This document shows positions 52,897-61,106 of a DNA stretch of 64,000 bases, piece by piece. This DNA is from Caedibacter sp052030685 (GTDB lineage Bacteria > Pseudomonadota > Gammaproteobacteria > Francisellales > Francisellaceae): the NCBI RefSeq assembly GCF_052030685.1, contig NZ_JBQAJM010000007.1:1-64000 (forward strand), read 5' to 3'. The notes below the pieces were generated by a model. The model saw only the letters and a list, made by a program, of their open reading frames with translations. It made no database searches and was not told the origin of the DNA. The position numbers were made by a program, and so were the translations under genes. Positions within the stretch are counted from its first letter, which is position 1. Each line of letters starts with the position of its first letter.

Positions 52897-54144
52897 CTAA
52901 TAACTTAGTTTATAAGGTTTCACCCTGTGCGATGCGGTCAAAGCAAATACGCAGACAATCGCCATATAAATCGCAATTGAAACAGCGTTACCTGTTTTGC
53001 TATACAACCATAAAGCTACCATAGGTATCGTACCGCCAAAAATTGCCTGCCCGAGGTTATAGCCTACTGCAGAGCCTGTTGCAATAATGCCTGACTTAAA
53101 CATATCCATTAAGACTACCGGCAATAGCGCTGTTACAAACGAGGCAGCAAATGCAAACAAAATCTGCGCACTTAAAACAGATAGCATAGTGTTTTTTTGC
53201 AGCAGAAAAAACACCGGAAAAACCAATAACATAACTATCACTATACCTAGTCTGAACAGTTTTACGTAACAGTATTTTCTGGCTAAACAACCAATTAAGG
53301 GGAAGAGAAGGATAAGCAGCCCCAAGGCCATAAAATTAATTGTGTAAGAAAAACTCAATGGCAATTTAGCAAATTGCACACTATAGGTTGGGAAGTAACC
53401 TACCAAAATATAGTTGCACATTGCCATAACCGCAGTTAATAAAGTTGCTTTTATAATTGGTATTTTTGCTGTTTTAATGGCTAATAATGCAGGTCTTTGC
53501 TCTTTTTTTGCATTGGCAAAAACTGTAGATTCAGGCGTTTTTATTCTAAAATACAACACTGGCATGCCAAAGATAAATGACAATAAAAAAGGAATACGCC
53601 AACCATACTCATACATTTGTGACTGCGTAAACACCATACTCAATACATAAACCGTTGCGGCTGCGATTAGTACGCCTAAGAAGGCTGTCCCCATTGGCAA
53701 ACTTGCTTTGAACGCTTTGTCTTTTCGTGTAGCGTGTTCAGCTAAAAAAACAGCAGACACGCTTAACTCACTACTCACACTAAATCCTTGAACCAATCTT
53801 AACAGCATTAAAAATACAGCTGCCAAGACACCAATGTGCTCCGCCGTTGGTAAGCAACCAATCACAACCGCACAACTTGTCATTACAATAAGGGTTAGAA
53901 TAAGCACTTTTTTGCGCCCATATTTATCCGCCATAGCACCCATAACAAAAGCACCAATCGGACGAATAAAATAGCCACTCATAAAAACAAAAAAGGCTAA
54001 CATCAACGAGATCAAAGCACTCTTTGATGGAAAAAATAGCACTGCCAAAATTGGTGACAAGTACAAGTAAAGCGAGGACTCATACCACTCTAAAAGACTG
54101 CCAGAGACCGCTGCAATTACCGGTAATTTTTTTGAATATGTCAT
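52897..54144 (-). CDS. ProP-like MFS transporter
   Basis: A complete 415-residue member of the metabolite:H+ symporter group. Near residue 75 MGAMADKYGRKKVLILTL is the loop 2-3 motif, and LRLVQGFSVSSELSVSAVFL near 118 is the ProP-type signature. Compared with the truncated relative at the left end of the window it has all twelve helices. The usual GGEY of this signature is SSEL here. Substrate unknown. It lies directly upstream of a second, different MFS gene. Confidence 0.87.
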   Translation of the reverse strand: MTYSKKLPVIAAVSGSLLEWYESSLYLYLSPILAVLFFPSKSALISLMLAFFVFMSGYFIRPIGAFVMGAMADKYGRKKVLILTLIVMTSCAVVIGCLPTAEHIGVLAAVFLMLLRLVQGFSVSSELSVSAVFLAEHATRKDKAFKASLPMGTAFLGVLIAAATVYVLSMVFTQSQMYEYGWRIPFLLSFIFGMPVLYFRIKTPESTVFANAKKEQRPALLAIKTAKIPIIKATLLTAVMAMCNYILVGYFPTYSVQFAKLPLSFSYTINFMALGLLILLFPLIGCLARKYCYVKLFRLGIVIVMLLVFPVFFLLQKNTMLSVLSAQILFAFAASFVTALLPVVLMDMFKSGIIATGSAVGYNLGQAIFGGTIPMVALWLYSKTGNAVSIAIYMAIVCVFALTASHRVKPYKLSY

Positions 54145-54234
54145 AGTAACATTTATTAATTCAATACGAAAACGCTGATTCTACCCTCAAATCACTTGAG
54201 TAAACACGTGGAAAATACACTAAATATAAGGGGA

Positions 54235-54757
54235 TTAGATTGAATACAACGCTACTATTGCAAATATTAAGTTTAGAATAGCAAAAACCCATCCACTAAT
54301 ATATCCTCTGACTATAGTCGCACTGCCATAAATCATCAACATGACGCCTGCAACTAACATGAAGCTGTTTTTGGAAACTAATAAAGTTAAATAGCGTGCC
54401 AAGGTTAAGCGCTATAAATCCCATGCTAGCCATTATAAAATATACGTTTAATCTATATAGCTTAAACAAATAAATGACACCCCATAGGGATATTACGATA
54501 CAAAATCCCACAATTATAACTGCTGGGACATTGATAAGAATCAATAGTGAGATGACTAAAACAGCGCCATTTATTAAAATGAATGGTCTTTCTTTATCGT
54601 AAATTGCAGTACCCGTTAAAAAAATATTAGAAAAGACAAACAGAGCATTCTTAATGACAACGTTAATTACAGGCAATGCAATAATACTTAAAAAAAGACC
54701 CAAAACCCCTAAAGCAATTATTAAATTGTGCTGCTTTTTAAATGCATGATGTTTCAT
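54235..54757 (-). pseudogene. HdeD-like (DUF308) membrane protein with frameshift
   Basis: The open frame encodes five hydrophobic segments and then, after FNFISF, an odd hydrophilic tail ending at 54296. In the next frame the minus strand continues cleanly as VSKNSFMLVAGVMLMIYGSA and then GWVFAILNLIFAIVALYSI to a stop at 54235, exactly the sixth-helix style ending of HdeD/DUF308 proteins. A one-base insertion (or two-base loss) around 54375-54400 explains this. Without the shift the protein would be about 174 residues. Sequencing error is an alternative. Confidence 0.65.
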
Positions 54758-54791
54758 GATATATAACTTCTACACATAACACAGCTAGTAA

Positions 54792-54908
54792 TAATGAAAA
54801 AATAAGTTGAGCTTCAATTACCCCCTCACCCGCGCAGCTTAAGCTGCACGACCTCTCCCACAAGGGGGGGAGAGGTGCTAGCTGATGCAACTTATTCTTG
54901 ATTCATTA
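54792..54908. mobile_element. MITE-like element, copy C
   Basis: Inner ends AATAAGTTG (54801-54809) and CAACTTATT (54888-54896) with outward extensions reading TAATGA on both sides, about 117 bases in all. The core holds the CCCCTCACCC...CCTCTCCC palindrome with hairpin 2 GCAGCTTAAGCTGC. Its right extension is the same sequence as the left extension of copy D. Confidence 0.72.
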
Positions 54909-54930
54909 CCTAGCAATAAGAATGATAATT

Positions 54931-55386
54931 TCAAATGCCAATATCTTCACTCCATAATTCAGGCTTTTCATCCATAAAATTTGTCATCAATGCCGTACAT
55001 TTTTTATCCTCCAAACACAAAATCTTAACTCCATTTTGAGTTAAAAGCGCTTCAGCACCATAAAAATTCTCTCTCTCACTTATTACAACCATTGGTATTT
55101 TGTAAAGGAGGATTGCACCTGAACACATGCTACAAGGAGAAAGTGTCGTGTATAAAATTGCATTCTGATAATCAGTGGCAGCCAATCTACCTGAATTTTC
55201 CAAGCAATCCATTTCTCCATGCAAAATAGAACTGCCTTTTTGAACTCTTTGATTATGTCCTTGCCCAACTACTTCACCATTTATAACAAGAACACTGCCA
55301 ATTGGTAACCCACCTTCATGGTAACTTTTTAATGCCATTTTATAAGCAAGCATCATATGCTTTTTATGACTCTCTGTTTTGTTCAT
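54931..55386 (-). CDS. Nucleoside/cytosine deaminase (CDA fold, Fcy1-like)
   Basis: A 151-residue zinc deaminase. The metal and proton-shuttle motif is SILHGEMDCLENSGRL near residue 53 and the second motif is TTLSPCSMCSGAILLYKI near 83. HGEMDCLENxGRL and the LPIGSVLVINGEVVGQGHN start are those of yeast cytosine deaminase (FCY1) rather than bacterial CodA or TadA. It could therefore convert cytosine to uracil for salvage. It lies alone between a MITE-like element and a metallophosphoesterase gene. Confidence 0.85.
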   Translation of the reverse strand: MNKTESHKKHMMLAYKMALKSYHEGGLPIGSVLVINGEVVGQGHNQRVQKGSSILHGEMDCLENSGRLAATDYQNAILYTTLSPCSMCSGAILLYKIPMVVISERENFYGAEALLTQNGVKILCLEDKKCTALMTNFMDEKPELWSEDIGI

Positions 55387-55410
55387 TAGAGTTCCTTATG
55401 GAGTAGCGGA

Positions 55411-56673
55411 TTAACCATAATTGAAACAGTCAAAACACTTATAACGATAATGTGGATAGTTTGGGTTGTGTAGCGTTACTAATGGCAATAACTGATGAAA
55501 GTTCATAGAATCAAGGCACTGATTAATATCACCTGCTGCATCCTTACAAAACTTAGATTTAAATGAATACACGGTATTTAAGTAAAGTACTGAGCTATTT
55601 GGCGTTATCACTCGGTTACTAGCCTGACTAAAAGCATAACTTGTATAATCCTCAATTCGCCATGTTTTATTTGTATTTATCAAATGAAAGGTTTTAACTG
55701 ATGGCAGATTGCCATGGGAAGTTGACAGTCCTGCAGTAAAGTACTCTCCTAGCAATCGATGCTTAAGTTTAAGGGTTTTCAACTCCTCCATATGTGTATG
55801 CCCCACTAAAACACCAGCGATAACACTTTCATAACGGTTAAGCAAATTCATAAACTCTTTGGCTTCATTTTTATGCCAAAAATCTTTACCATCATAAATA
55901 TTTAATCCCACTGGAATGTGCATTGCAATAATTACTTTATTTTGCTTGGCTTTGGCTATTTCCAGTACCATTTTAACAAACGCCAACTGCCTTTGGATTT
56001 TAGCAACATCCTCTTTTGATCGTAATGAATGTTCAACTGAGAACATCACACTATTTAGTGCTAAAATCTCAAGTTTTGGCGCAATTTTAACTACACCATA
56101 CCCATCCGTTTCATTTATCTTATCAACGTCAAGGCATGGGTAAATTCGAGTTTTATCACACACTTTCCCTGTCGATAGCAATCCATTTTTAAAGCCCACC
56201 CCCTTAATCACTTGATACATATTATTGCCTTGGTACGTAAATCTGCCATAATTTTTTTCAAAACTATCATTATTACCAAAAACACTAATAATCGGTGTCT
56301 TAGGGAACTCTCTCATCAATATTTTGTAAACTGCCGATTGATTCTCATGAACAAACTGCTGCCTATCCATGTATATATTACGCATTTTATGCCCCACCAA
56401 ATCACCTAGTAACAATATAAAATTGGGCTTTTTAATATGAGTCAGCTTTACATGTTGATTGACTTGCTGCATGAAAGATTGATATGTTTTAGCATCCAAA
56501 TCATTTGATGAATGATAACCTTTTGGCATAATCTGCATCGGCTTGTCTTTTCTTATATTTAAGTGAATATCACTCATAACTAAAAAATCTAACTGATCAC
56601 TAGCTTGCAAGCTTTGACAACTTACAAGCATTAGTGAAAACACTCCACAATATAACTTTGCCAAAAATTTCAC
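55411..56673 (-). CDS. Exported metallophosphoesterase lipoprotein
   Basis: A 420-residue calcineurin-like phosphoesterase. The N-terminus (GVFSLMLVSCQS) has a lipobox LVSC, so lipid anchoring is likely. Metal ligands are in DFLVMSDIHLN, LLLGDLVGHKM, SVFGNNDSFEKNYG, IIAMHIPVG and VLVGHTHMEEL, the full five-motif set. The plan resembles acid sphingomyelinase-like exported phosphodiesterases. The C-terminal 100 residues include several Cys and end CFDCFNYG. It starts with GTG. Substrate is not known. Confidence 0.85.
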   Translation of the reverse strand: MKFLAKLYCGVFSLMLVSCQSLQASDQLDFLVMSDIHLNIRKDKPMQIMPKGYHSSNDLDAKTYQSFMQQVNQHVKLTHIKKPNFILLLGDLVGHKMRNIYMDRQQFVHENQSAVYKILMREFPKTPIISVFGNNDSFEKNYGRFTYQGNNMYQVIKGVGFKNGLLSTGKVCDKTRIYPCLDVDKINETDGYGVVKIAPKLEILALNSVMFSVEHSLRSKEDVAKIQRQLAFVKMVLEIAKAKQNKVIIAMHIPVGLNIYDGKDFWHKNEAKEFMNLLNRYESVIAGVLVGHTHMEELKTLKLKHRLLGEYFTAGLSTSHGNLPSVKTFHLINTNKTWRIEDYTSYAFSQASNRVITPNSSVLYLNTVYSFKSKFCKDAAGDINQCLDSMNFHQLLPLVTLHNPNYPHYRYKCFDCFNYG

Positions 56674-56786
56674 AATAAATTTCGCACCTACATAGCGTTG
56701 CCGTTAGCAGCAATTATAATCTTAATTAAGGTTATTTTTATACGTGGGAACTACGTAAAATGAGTGCGATTTATGCAAATAAACCG

Positions 56787-56854
56787 TAGGGGCATATCGC
56801 ATAAGCCCTGTGGTTATGCATATCCTTTAAGTGTAGCGGCGTATTGCATACGCC
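56787..56854. repeat. Two related short palindromic repeats
   Basis: GGCGTATTGCATACGCC (56838-56854) is a 7-bp-stem palindrome of the common GGGCGTATGCAATACGCC type; a diverged neighbour with GGGGCATATCGCATAAGCCC starts 47 bases earlier and matches it at about 17 of 22 positions. Confidence 0.55.
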
Positions 56855-56910
56855 CTATATTAATACGCTCACCATTATACATAAGTAGTTATCAAGTAAT
56901 AAATCAAATC

Positions 56911-56960
56911 CCCCTCACCCGTGCAGCCTAGCTGCACGACCTCTCCCGCAAGGGGCGAGG
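56911..56960 (-). repeat. Two-hairpin palindromic repeat (R5)
   Basis: CCCCTCACCC, hairpin 2 GTGCAGC-CTA-GCTGCAC, then CCTCTCCC-GCAA-GGGGCGAGG. No AATAAGTTG ends are present, so it is a core-only copy. With the repeats just upstream it accounts for most recognisable content of the 440-base gap between the phosphoesterase and erpA. Confidence 0.75.
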
Positions 56961-57114
56961 TATGAGATGATGAACCTTTTTATGCAACGTTACTAAACAA
57001 TGGCTCTCTGGCAATAATGAGCATTCGGATTAAGCCTGAGAATCCAAAGAGCATCTGATAATATTTGCATTATTACTTATGCTCTATATTGAATATATAT
57101 TAAGACAAAGAAAT

Positions 57115-57459
57115 TTAAACAGAAAAAGAAGAACCACAACCACAAGTGGCTTTGGCATTCGGGTTACGAATAATAAAATGAGCACCTTCAACATCTTCTT
57201 TATAGTCGATATCAGCGCCAACAAGATATTGAAAACTCATCGCATCAACCAATAAATAAACACCATGATTTTCAAAGATCATATCATCTTCTTTTTGCTC
57301 TTGATCAAAGGTAAAGCCATATTGAAAACCCGAACAACCACCACCGGTGATATATACGCGCAACTTCAAATCGTTATTGTCTTCTTCTGAGATCAGCTCT
57401 TTTACTTTCAAAGCAGCTGCATCAGTAAAATTAAGCGGCTGTGCTTGTTGAACGCTCAT
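57115..57459 (-). CDS. erpA: Iron-sulfur cluster insertion protein ErpA
   Basis: A-type carrier of 114 residues that delivers iron-sulfur clusters to apoproteins. The three ligand cysteines are in ITGGGCSGFQYGFTF near 42 and ATCGCGSSFSV at the end. The 8-residue pre-domain and DDMIFENHGVYLLVDAMSFQ fit ErpA better than IscA. It follows pnp by 13 bases on the same strand, so it may be part of the rpsO-pnp transcript. Confidence 0.93.
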   Translation of the reverse strand: MSVQQAQPLNFTDAAALKVKELISEEDNNDLKLRVYITGGGCSGFQYGFTFDQEQKEDDMIFENHGVYLLVDAMSFQYLVGADIDYKEDVEGAHFIIRNPNAKATCGCGSSFSV

Positions 57460-57472
57460 TTTGCTCCCTTAT

Positions 57473-59548
57473 TTATTGAACTGGCACAAGCTTGATTTTG
57501 CCCATGCGGTCAATATTTTGCACCATAACATTCATGCTTTTGCCTTCTGCCATCGTATTTGGATTAACACCAATACTTTCAAGCTCAGCAAATGGCAATA
57601 AGCCATCTTTACCTGGTAGAATATTAATAAATGCGCCAAAGTCTAATACTTTAACGACTTTACCGCTATAGGTTTGACCAATTTCAGCACTAGCTGTTAA
57701 CGCCAATACTTCTTCAATAGCAGCATTTAATGCATTACGACTCTTGGCAAAAATCTTCACATCACCATTATCAGAGGTATCAATTGAGGCACCCGTCTTC
57801 TCGGTAATGCCTTTAACCGTAGCTCCACCTTTACCGATCACATCACGGATTTTGCTTGGATCGATTGTAATGACTTCAACTTGTGGTGCATTGTCAGAGG
57901 TTTCTGTTTTATATTCAGAAATCACTTCATTCATAATGCCCAAAATATGCAAACGACCTTCTTTGGCTTGCTCCAATGCTGCGTGCATGATCTCACGCGT
58001 GATACCTTTGATTTTGATATCCATCTGCAAAGCGGTCACACCGTAGCGTGTACCGGCTACTTTAAAGTCCATATCACCTAGATGATCTTCATCACCCAAA
58101 ATATCGGACAATACGGCATACTTGTCACCATCTTTAATGAGCCCCATTGCAATACCCGCAACAGGAGCAGCCAACGGCACGCCAGCATCCATCATTGATA
58201 ATGATGAACCACAAACGGTTGCCATTGAACTTGAGCCATTTGATTCCGTAATTTCAGACACTACACGAATAACATAAGGATAAGCATCTTCATTTGGGAA
58301 AACGGCTTGTGTCGCACGCTTAGCAAGATTGGCATGACCGATCTCACGGCGCTTAGGTGTGCCAATCATCCCCGTTTCACCCACTGAATATGGCGGGAAA
58401 TTATAATGTAACATATAGCGGTTTTTCTTATCACCACCTAATGTTTCAACCAACTGTGCATCGCGATCATTACCTAGAGTTGTAACGACTAATGCTTGTG
58501 TTTCACCACGCATGAACAAAGCTGAACCATGCGCTTTAGGCAAAACACCCGTACGCACATTAATCGGACGCACTGTACGTGTATCACGACCATCAATGCG
58601 TGGCAAACCACTTAAAATATTTTTACGAACGACTTCTTTTTCAATGTCGTGGAAAATCGTTTTAATCTCTTCTACAGAAACTTCTTCTAATTCAGTCTCA
58701 TCAGCAATAACAGTCTCAACCACTGTTTTGCGTAATTGATTGATTGCCTCAACACGTTTTTGTTTTTCAGTTTCTTGATAAACCGCTTTAATCTCACTGT
58801 AAAAACGTGATTTAATCTGCTCTTTTAATGCTTTATTTTCCGCTTGTGGCATAAATTCCCAACGCGGCTTAGCAGCATATTTCGCTAAGTGATTAATCGC
58901 GTCAATGATCACTTGCATTTCTTTGTGACCATATAAAACAGCGCCAAGCATTACATCTTCTGGTAAGCTTTTGGCTTCCGATTCAACCATCAATACGGCA
59001 TCTTTGGTACCGGCAACAACTAAATCCAACTCTGAAATATCTAGCTTGGCAAATGATGGATTTAAAACATATTGCCCATCAATAAAGCCGACACGCACAC
59101 CCGCAACAGGACCCTCAAATGGCACCCCAGATAACACCAACGAAGCCGAAGCACCGATCAGCGCTGGAATATCCGGCGGTACCTCAGGATCATACGATAA
59201 TACCGTTGCCACAACTTGAACCTCATTGTAAAAACCCTCTGGAAACAACGGACGCAATGGACGATCAATCAAACGAGCCGTTAATGTCTCGTTTTCACTT
59301 GGACGCCCTTCACGACGTGGAAACCCGCCTGGAATCTTACCTGCTGCGTATGCTTTTTCTTGGTAGTTGACTGTCAATGGGAAGAAATCTATACCTTCTT
59401 TAGCCTCTTTTCGCGCTGCAGTCGTTACCAATACAACGGTGTCGCCCATAGTAACCAAAACCGAACCTGCCGCCTGACGCGCCATCGATCCCGTTTCTAA
59501 CGTTACTTGATGTTGTCCTAACTGAAAGACTTCTTTAAATATTTTCAC
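57473..59548 (-). CDS. pnp: Polyribonucleotide nucleotidyltransferase
   Basis: Phosphorolytic 3'-5' exoribonuclease of the degradosome. Two RNase PH domains (GRPSENETLTARLIDRPLRP near 80; LGDEDHLGDMDFKVAGTRYG near 485), a KH domain (IRDVIGKGGATVKGITEKTG) and a C-terminal S1 domain (GKVVKVLDFGAFINILPGKD) are all present. Length 691 is normal. It lies after rpsO, as in most bacteria. Confidence 0.97.
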   Translation of the reverse strand: MKIFKEVFQLGQHQVTLETGSMARQAAGSVLVTMGDTVVLVTTAARKEAKEGIDFFPLTVNYQEKAYAAGKIPGGFPRREGRPSENETLTARLIDRPLRPLFPEGFYNEVQVVATVLSYDPEVPPDIPALIGASASLVLSGVPFEGPVAGVRVGFIDGQYVLNPSFAKLDISELDLVVAGTKDAVLMVESEAKSLPEDVMLGAVLYGHKEMQVIIDAINHLAKYAAKPRWEFMPQAENKALKEQIKSRFYSEIKAVYQETEKQKRVEAINQLRKTVVETVIADETELEEVSVEEIKTIFHDIEKEVVRKNILSGLPRIDGRDTRTVRPINVRTGVLPKAHGSALFMRGETQALVVTTLGNDRDAQLVETLGGDKKNRYMLHYNFPPYSVGETGMIGTPKRREIGHANLAKRATQAVFPNEDAYPYVIRVVSEITESNGSSSMATVCGSSLSMMDAGVPLAAPVAGIAMGLIKDGDKYAVLSDILGDEDHLGDMDFKVAGTRYGVTALQMDIKIKGITREIMHAALEQAKEGRLHILGIMNEVISEYKTETSDNAPQVEVITIDPSKIRDVIGKGGATVKGITEKTGASIDTSDNGDVKIFAKSRNALNAAIEEVLALTASAEIGQTYSGKVVKVLDFGAFINILPGKDGLLPFAELESIGVNPNTMAEGKSMNVMVQNIDRMGKIKLVPVQ

Positions 59549-59595
59549 GTGTGTACCTTATTATCATTGTTTTGCGGTGTGTCGTATCTTTGATC

Positions 59596-59862
59596 TTATC
59601 TACGTAAACCTAAACGTGCGATCAATGCGCGGTAGCGCTCGATATCTTTGCTCTTCAAATAGTCAAGAAGCTTACGACGCTGACTAACTAAACGCAATAA
59701 ACCACGTCTTGAGTGGAAATCTTGTTTATGTGATGCAAAATGTCCTTGCAACCCGGTAATGCGCGCTGTCAATAACGCAACTTGTACTTCTGGTGAGCCC
59801 GTATCGCCTTCTGAACGTTGATATTCAGAAACGATCGTTTGTTTTTGCTCGGTGCTTAACAT
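59596..59862 (-). CDS. rpsO: 30S ribosomal protein S15
   Basis: An 88-residue protein of the small-subunit platform. DTGSPEVQVALLTARITGLQ, HFASHKQDFHSRRGLLRLVS and RRKLLDYLKSKD are the conserved helices. It is the first gene of rpsO-pnp and has its own promoter about 100 bases upstream. Confidence 0.97.
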   Translation of the reverse strand: MLSTEQKQTIVSEYQRSEGDTGSPEVQVALLTARITGLQGHFASHKQDFHSRRGLLRLVSQRRKLLDYLKSKDIERYRALIARLGLRR

Positions 59863-59962
59863 AGTATTTTCTCCTAAGATTTATTTCTTTTGTTAAACTT
59901 CCCATGTGACATTTCATATGTTTAATCATAAAAAAATATCGTGACAGTTTAGCAACGGGCGT

Positions 59963-59991
59963 ATAATACATGCTTTTTTGAGAAACAACAA
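59963..59991 (-). promoter_or_regulatory. Sigma-70 promoter of rpsO
   Basis: Minus-strand TTGTTG and TATTAT are spaced by 17 bases. Transcription would start about 90 bases before the rpsO ATG, leaving a leader in which S15 autoregulation (known in E. coli) is possible. Confidence 0.6.
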
Positions 59992-60004
59992 GCAAAGCCA
60001 AAGC

Positions 60005-60658
60005 TTATTTTTGCGCCACTGAATACTTTCGTTGGTAGGTTTTCATACATTCAATTAACACATGTTCAATCTGACCTTTTGATTGAAGATAATCGATTAA
60101 ATCACTTAAACCGCCAATGGCATAAACAGGAAATTGGTAAGTTTTCTCAACCATTTTAACGGCTGATATCTCTTGATTAGGAGCCACTTCTTGGCGATCT
60201 AATGCAACACAAACACCTTCAATGGTTCCACCATGATTTTTAATAATATCAATAGCTTCTTTAATGGCAGTGCCCGCAGTAATCACATCATCGATAATTA
60301 ATACTTTTTTGCCCTTGATATCAGCACCAACAAGCACACCTCCTTCGCCATGATCCTTTTTCTCTTTACGGTTGTAGCAAAACCCAACATCTTTACCATA
60401 GCGACTATATAAAATAGAGCTAACAAGTGCCGCGAGCGAGATACCTTTATAAGCAGGACCAAATAATACATCAAACTGCGCCTCACTTTCGATTAATTTA
60501 GCTGCATAACACTCCGCTAATTGATGCAAGGTCTTGCCATGATTAAACAGCCCTGCATTAAAGAAATAGGGGCTAATGCGCCCAGATTTTAACGTAAACT
60601 CACCAAACTTAAGTGCCGACGCCTCAATCGCAACATCAAAAAAATTATAGTCATTCAT
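60005..60658 (-). CDS. pyrE: Orotate phosphoribosyltransferase
   Basis: Fifth enzyme of pyrimidine synthesis, joining orotate and PRPP. It starts MNDYNFFDVAIEASALKFGE, with LKSGRISPYFFNAG near 23, GPAYKGISLAALVSSILYSR near 70 and the PRPP loop VLIIDDVITAGTAIKEA near 120. I use this ATG (217 residues); the longer frame adds 53 residues without family support. A second pyrimidine gene, pyrC, lies nearby on the same strand. Confidence 0.95.
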   Translation of the reverse strand: MNDYNFFDVAIEASALKFGEFTLKSGRISPYFFNAGLFNHGKTLHQLAECYAAKLIESEAQFDVLFGPAYKGISLAALVSSILYSRYGKDVGFCYNRKEKKDHGEGGVLVGADIKGKKVLIIDDVITAGTAIKEAIDIIKNHGGTIEGVCVALDRQEVAPNQEISAVKMVEKTYQFPVYAIGGLSDLIDYLQSKGQIEHVLIECMKTYQRKYSVAQK

Positions 60659-60897
60659 CTTCACTAACTTACACAACCTTATTCCTATAGTAGCCTTAAT
60701 ATACTTATCACTGACTATTTTGCAATATTTAGTTGCTTGGCAGTTTATGAGCATTCGACAGCCACGCTTAACCAGGGCGCTTAATATCAACAAATGTATC
60801 AAAATCAATACAGTCAATTACATCCTTGAAACTGCATTTTAAATTTTTAGACTGCATAATAGCGACATATCAACGCACCCCCATATTAAGGATGACT

Positions 60898-60993
60898 ATG
60901 ATTTACTACATGATGCACTGGCTAGTACAAGAGCAGATAGAACAAGAACTTAAGCAGTCAAAGTCGGACAAAACAAACAGCAACCATCAATAA
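60898..60993 (+). CDS. MIYY microprotein 1
   Basis: A 31-codon frame beginning MIYYMMHWLVQEQ, followed by an acidic/basic helix (IEQELKQSKSDK) and an Asn/His tail. AAGGATGAC precedes the ATG. Twenty-two bases downstream lies a second frame with the same MIYY start and a Trp at position 8, so the two look like tandem paralogues. Both stand on the plus strand in the spacer between pyrE and pyrC. The aromatic N-terminus could lie on or in a membrane. No family recognised. Confidence 0.55.
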   Translation: MIYYMMHWLVQEQIEQELKQSKSDKTNSNHQ

Positions 60994-61015
60994 ATACACA
61001 TCAAGGAGTAACGAC

Positions 61016-61093
61016 ATGATTTACTACGGATTCTACTGGATGACTGCTAATCAAAAGAGCAGTGATAAATTAACTCAACCGAAACATAAATAA
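61016..61093 (+). CDS. MIYY microprotein 2
   Basis: A 25-codon frame beginning MIYYGFYWMTANQ, then a polar tail ending QPKHK. Its ribosome site (AAGGAG, seven bases before the ATG) is near consensus, which is the best support for translation. It shares MIYY, Trp 8 and Gln 13 with the frame just upstream. The stop lies 13 bases from the end of pyrC on the opposite strand. Confidence 0.58.
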   Translation: MIYYGFYWMTANQKSSDKLTQPKHK

Positions 61094-61106
61094 TTCAATC
61101 CAAAAT

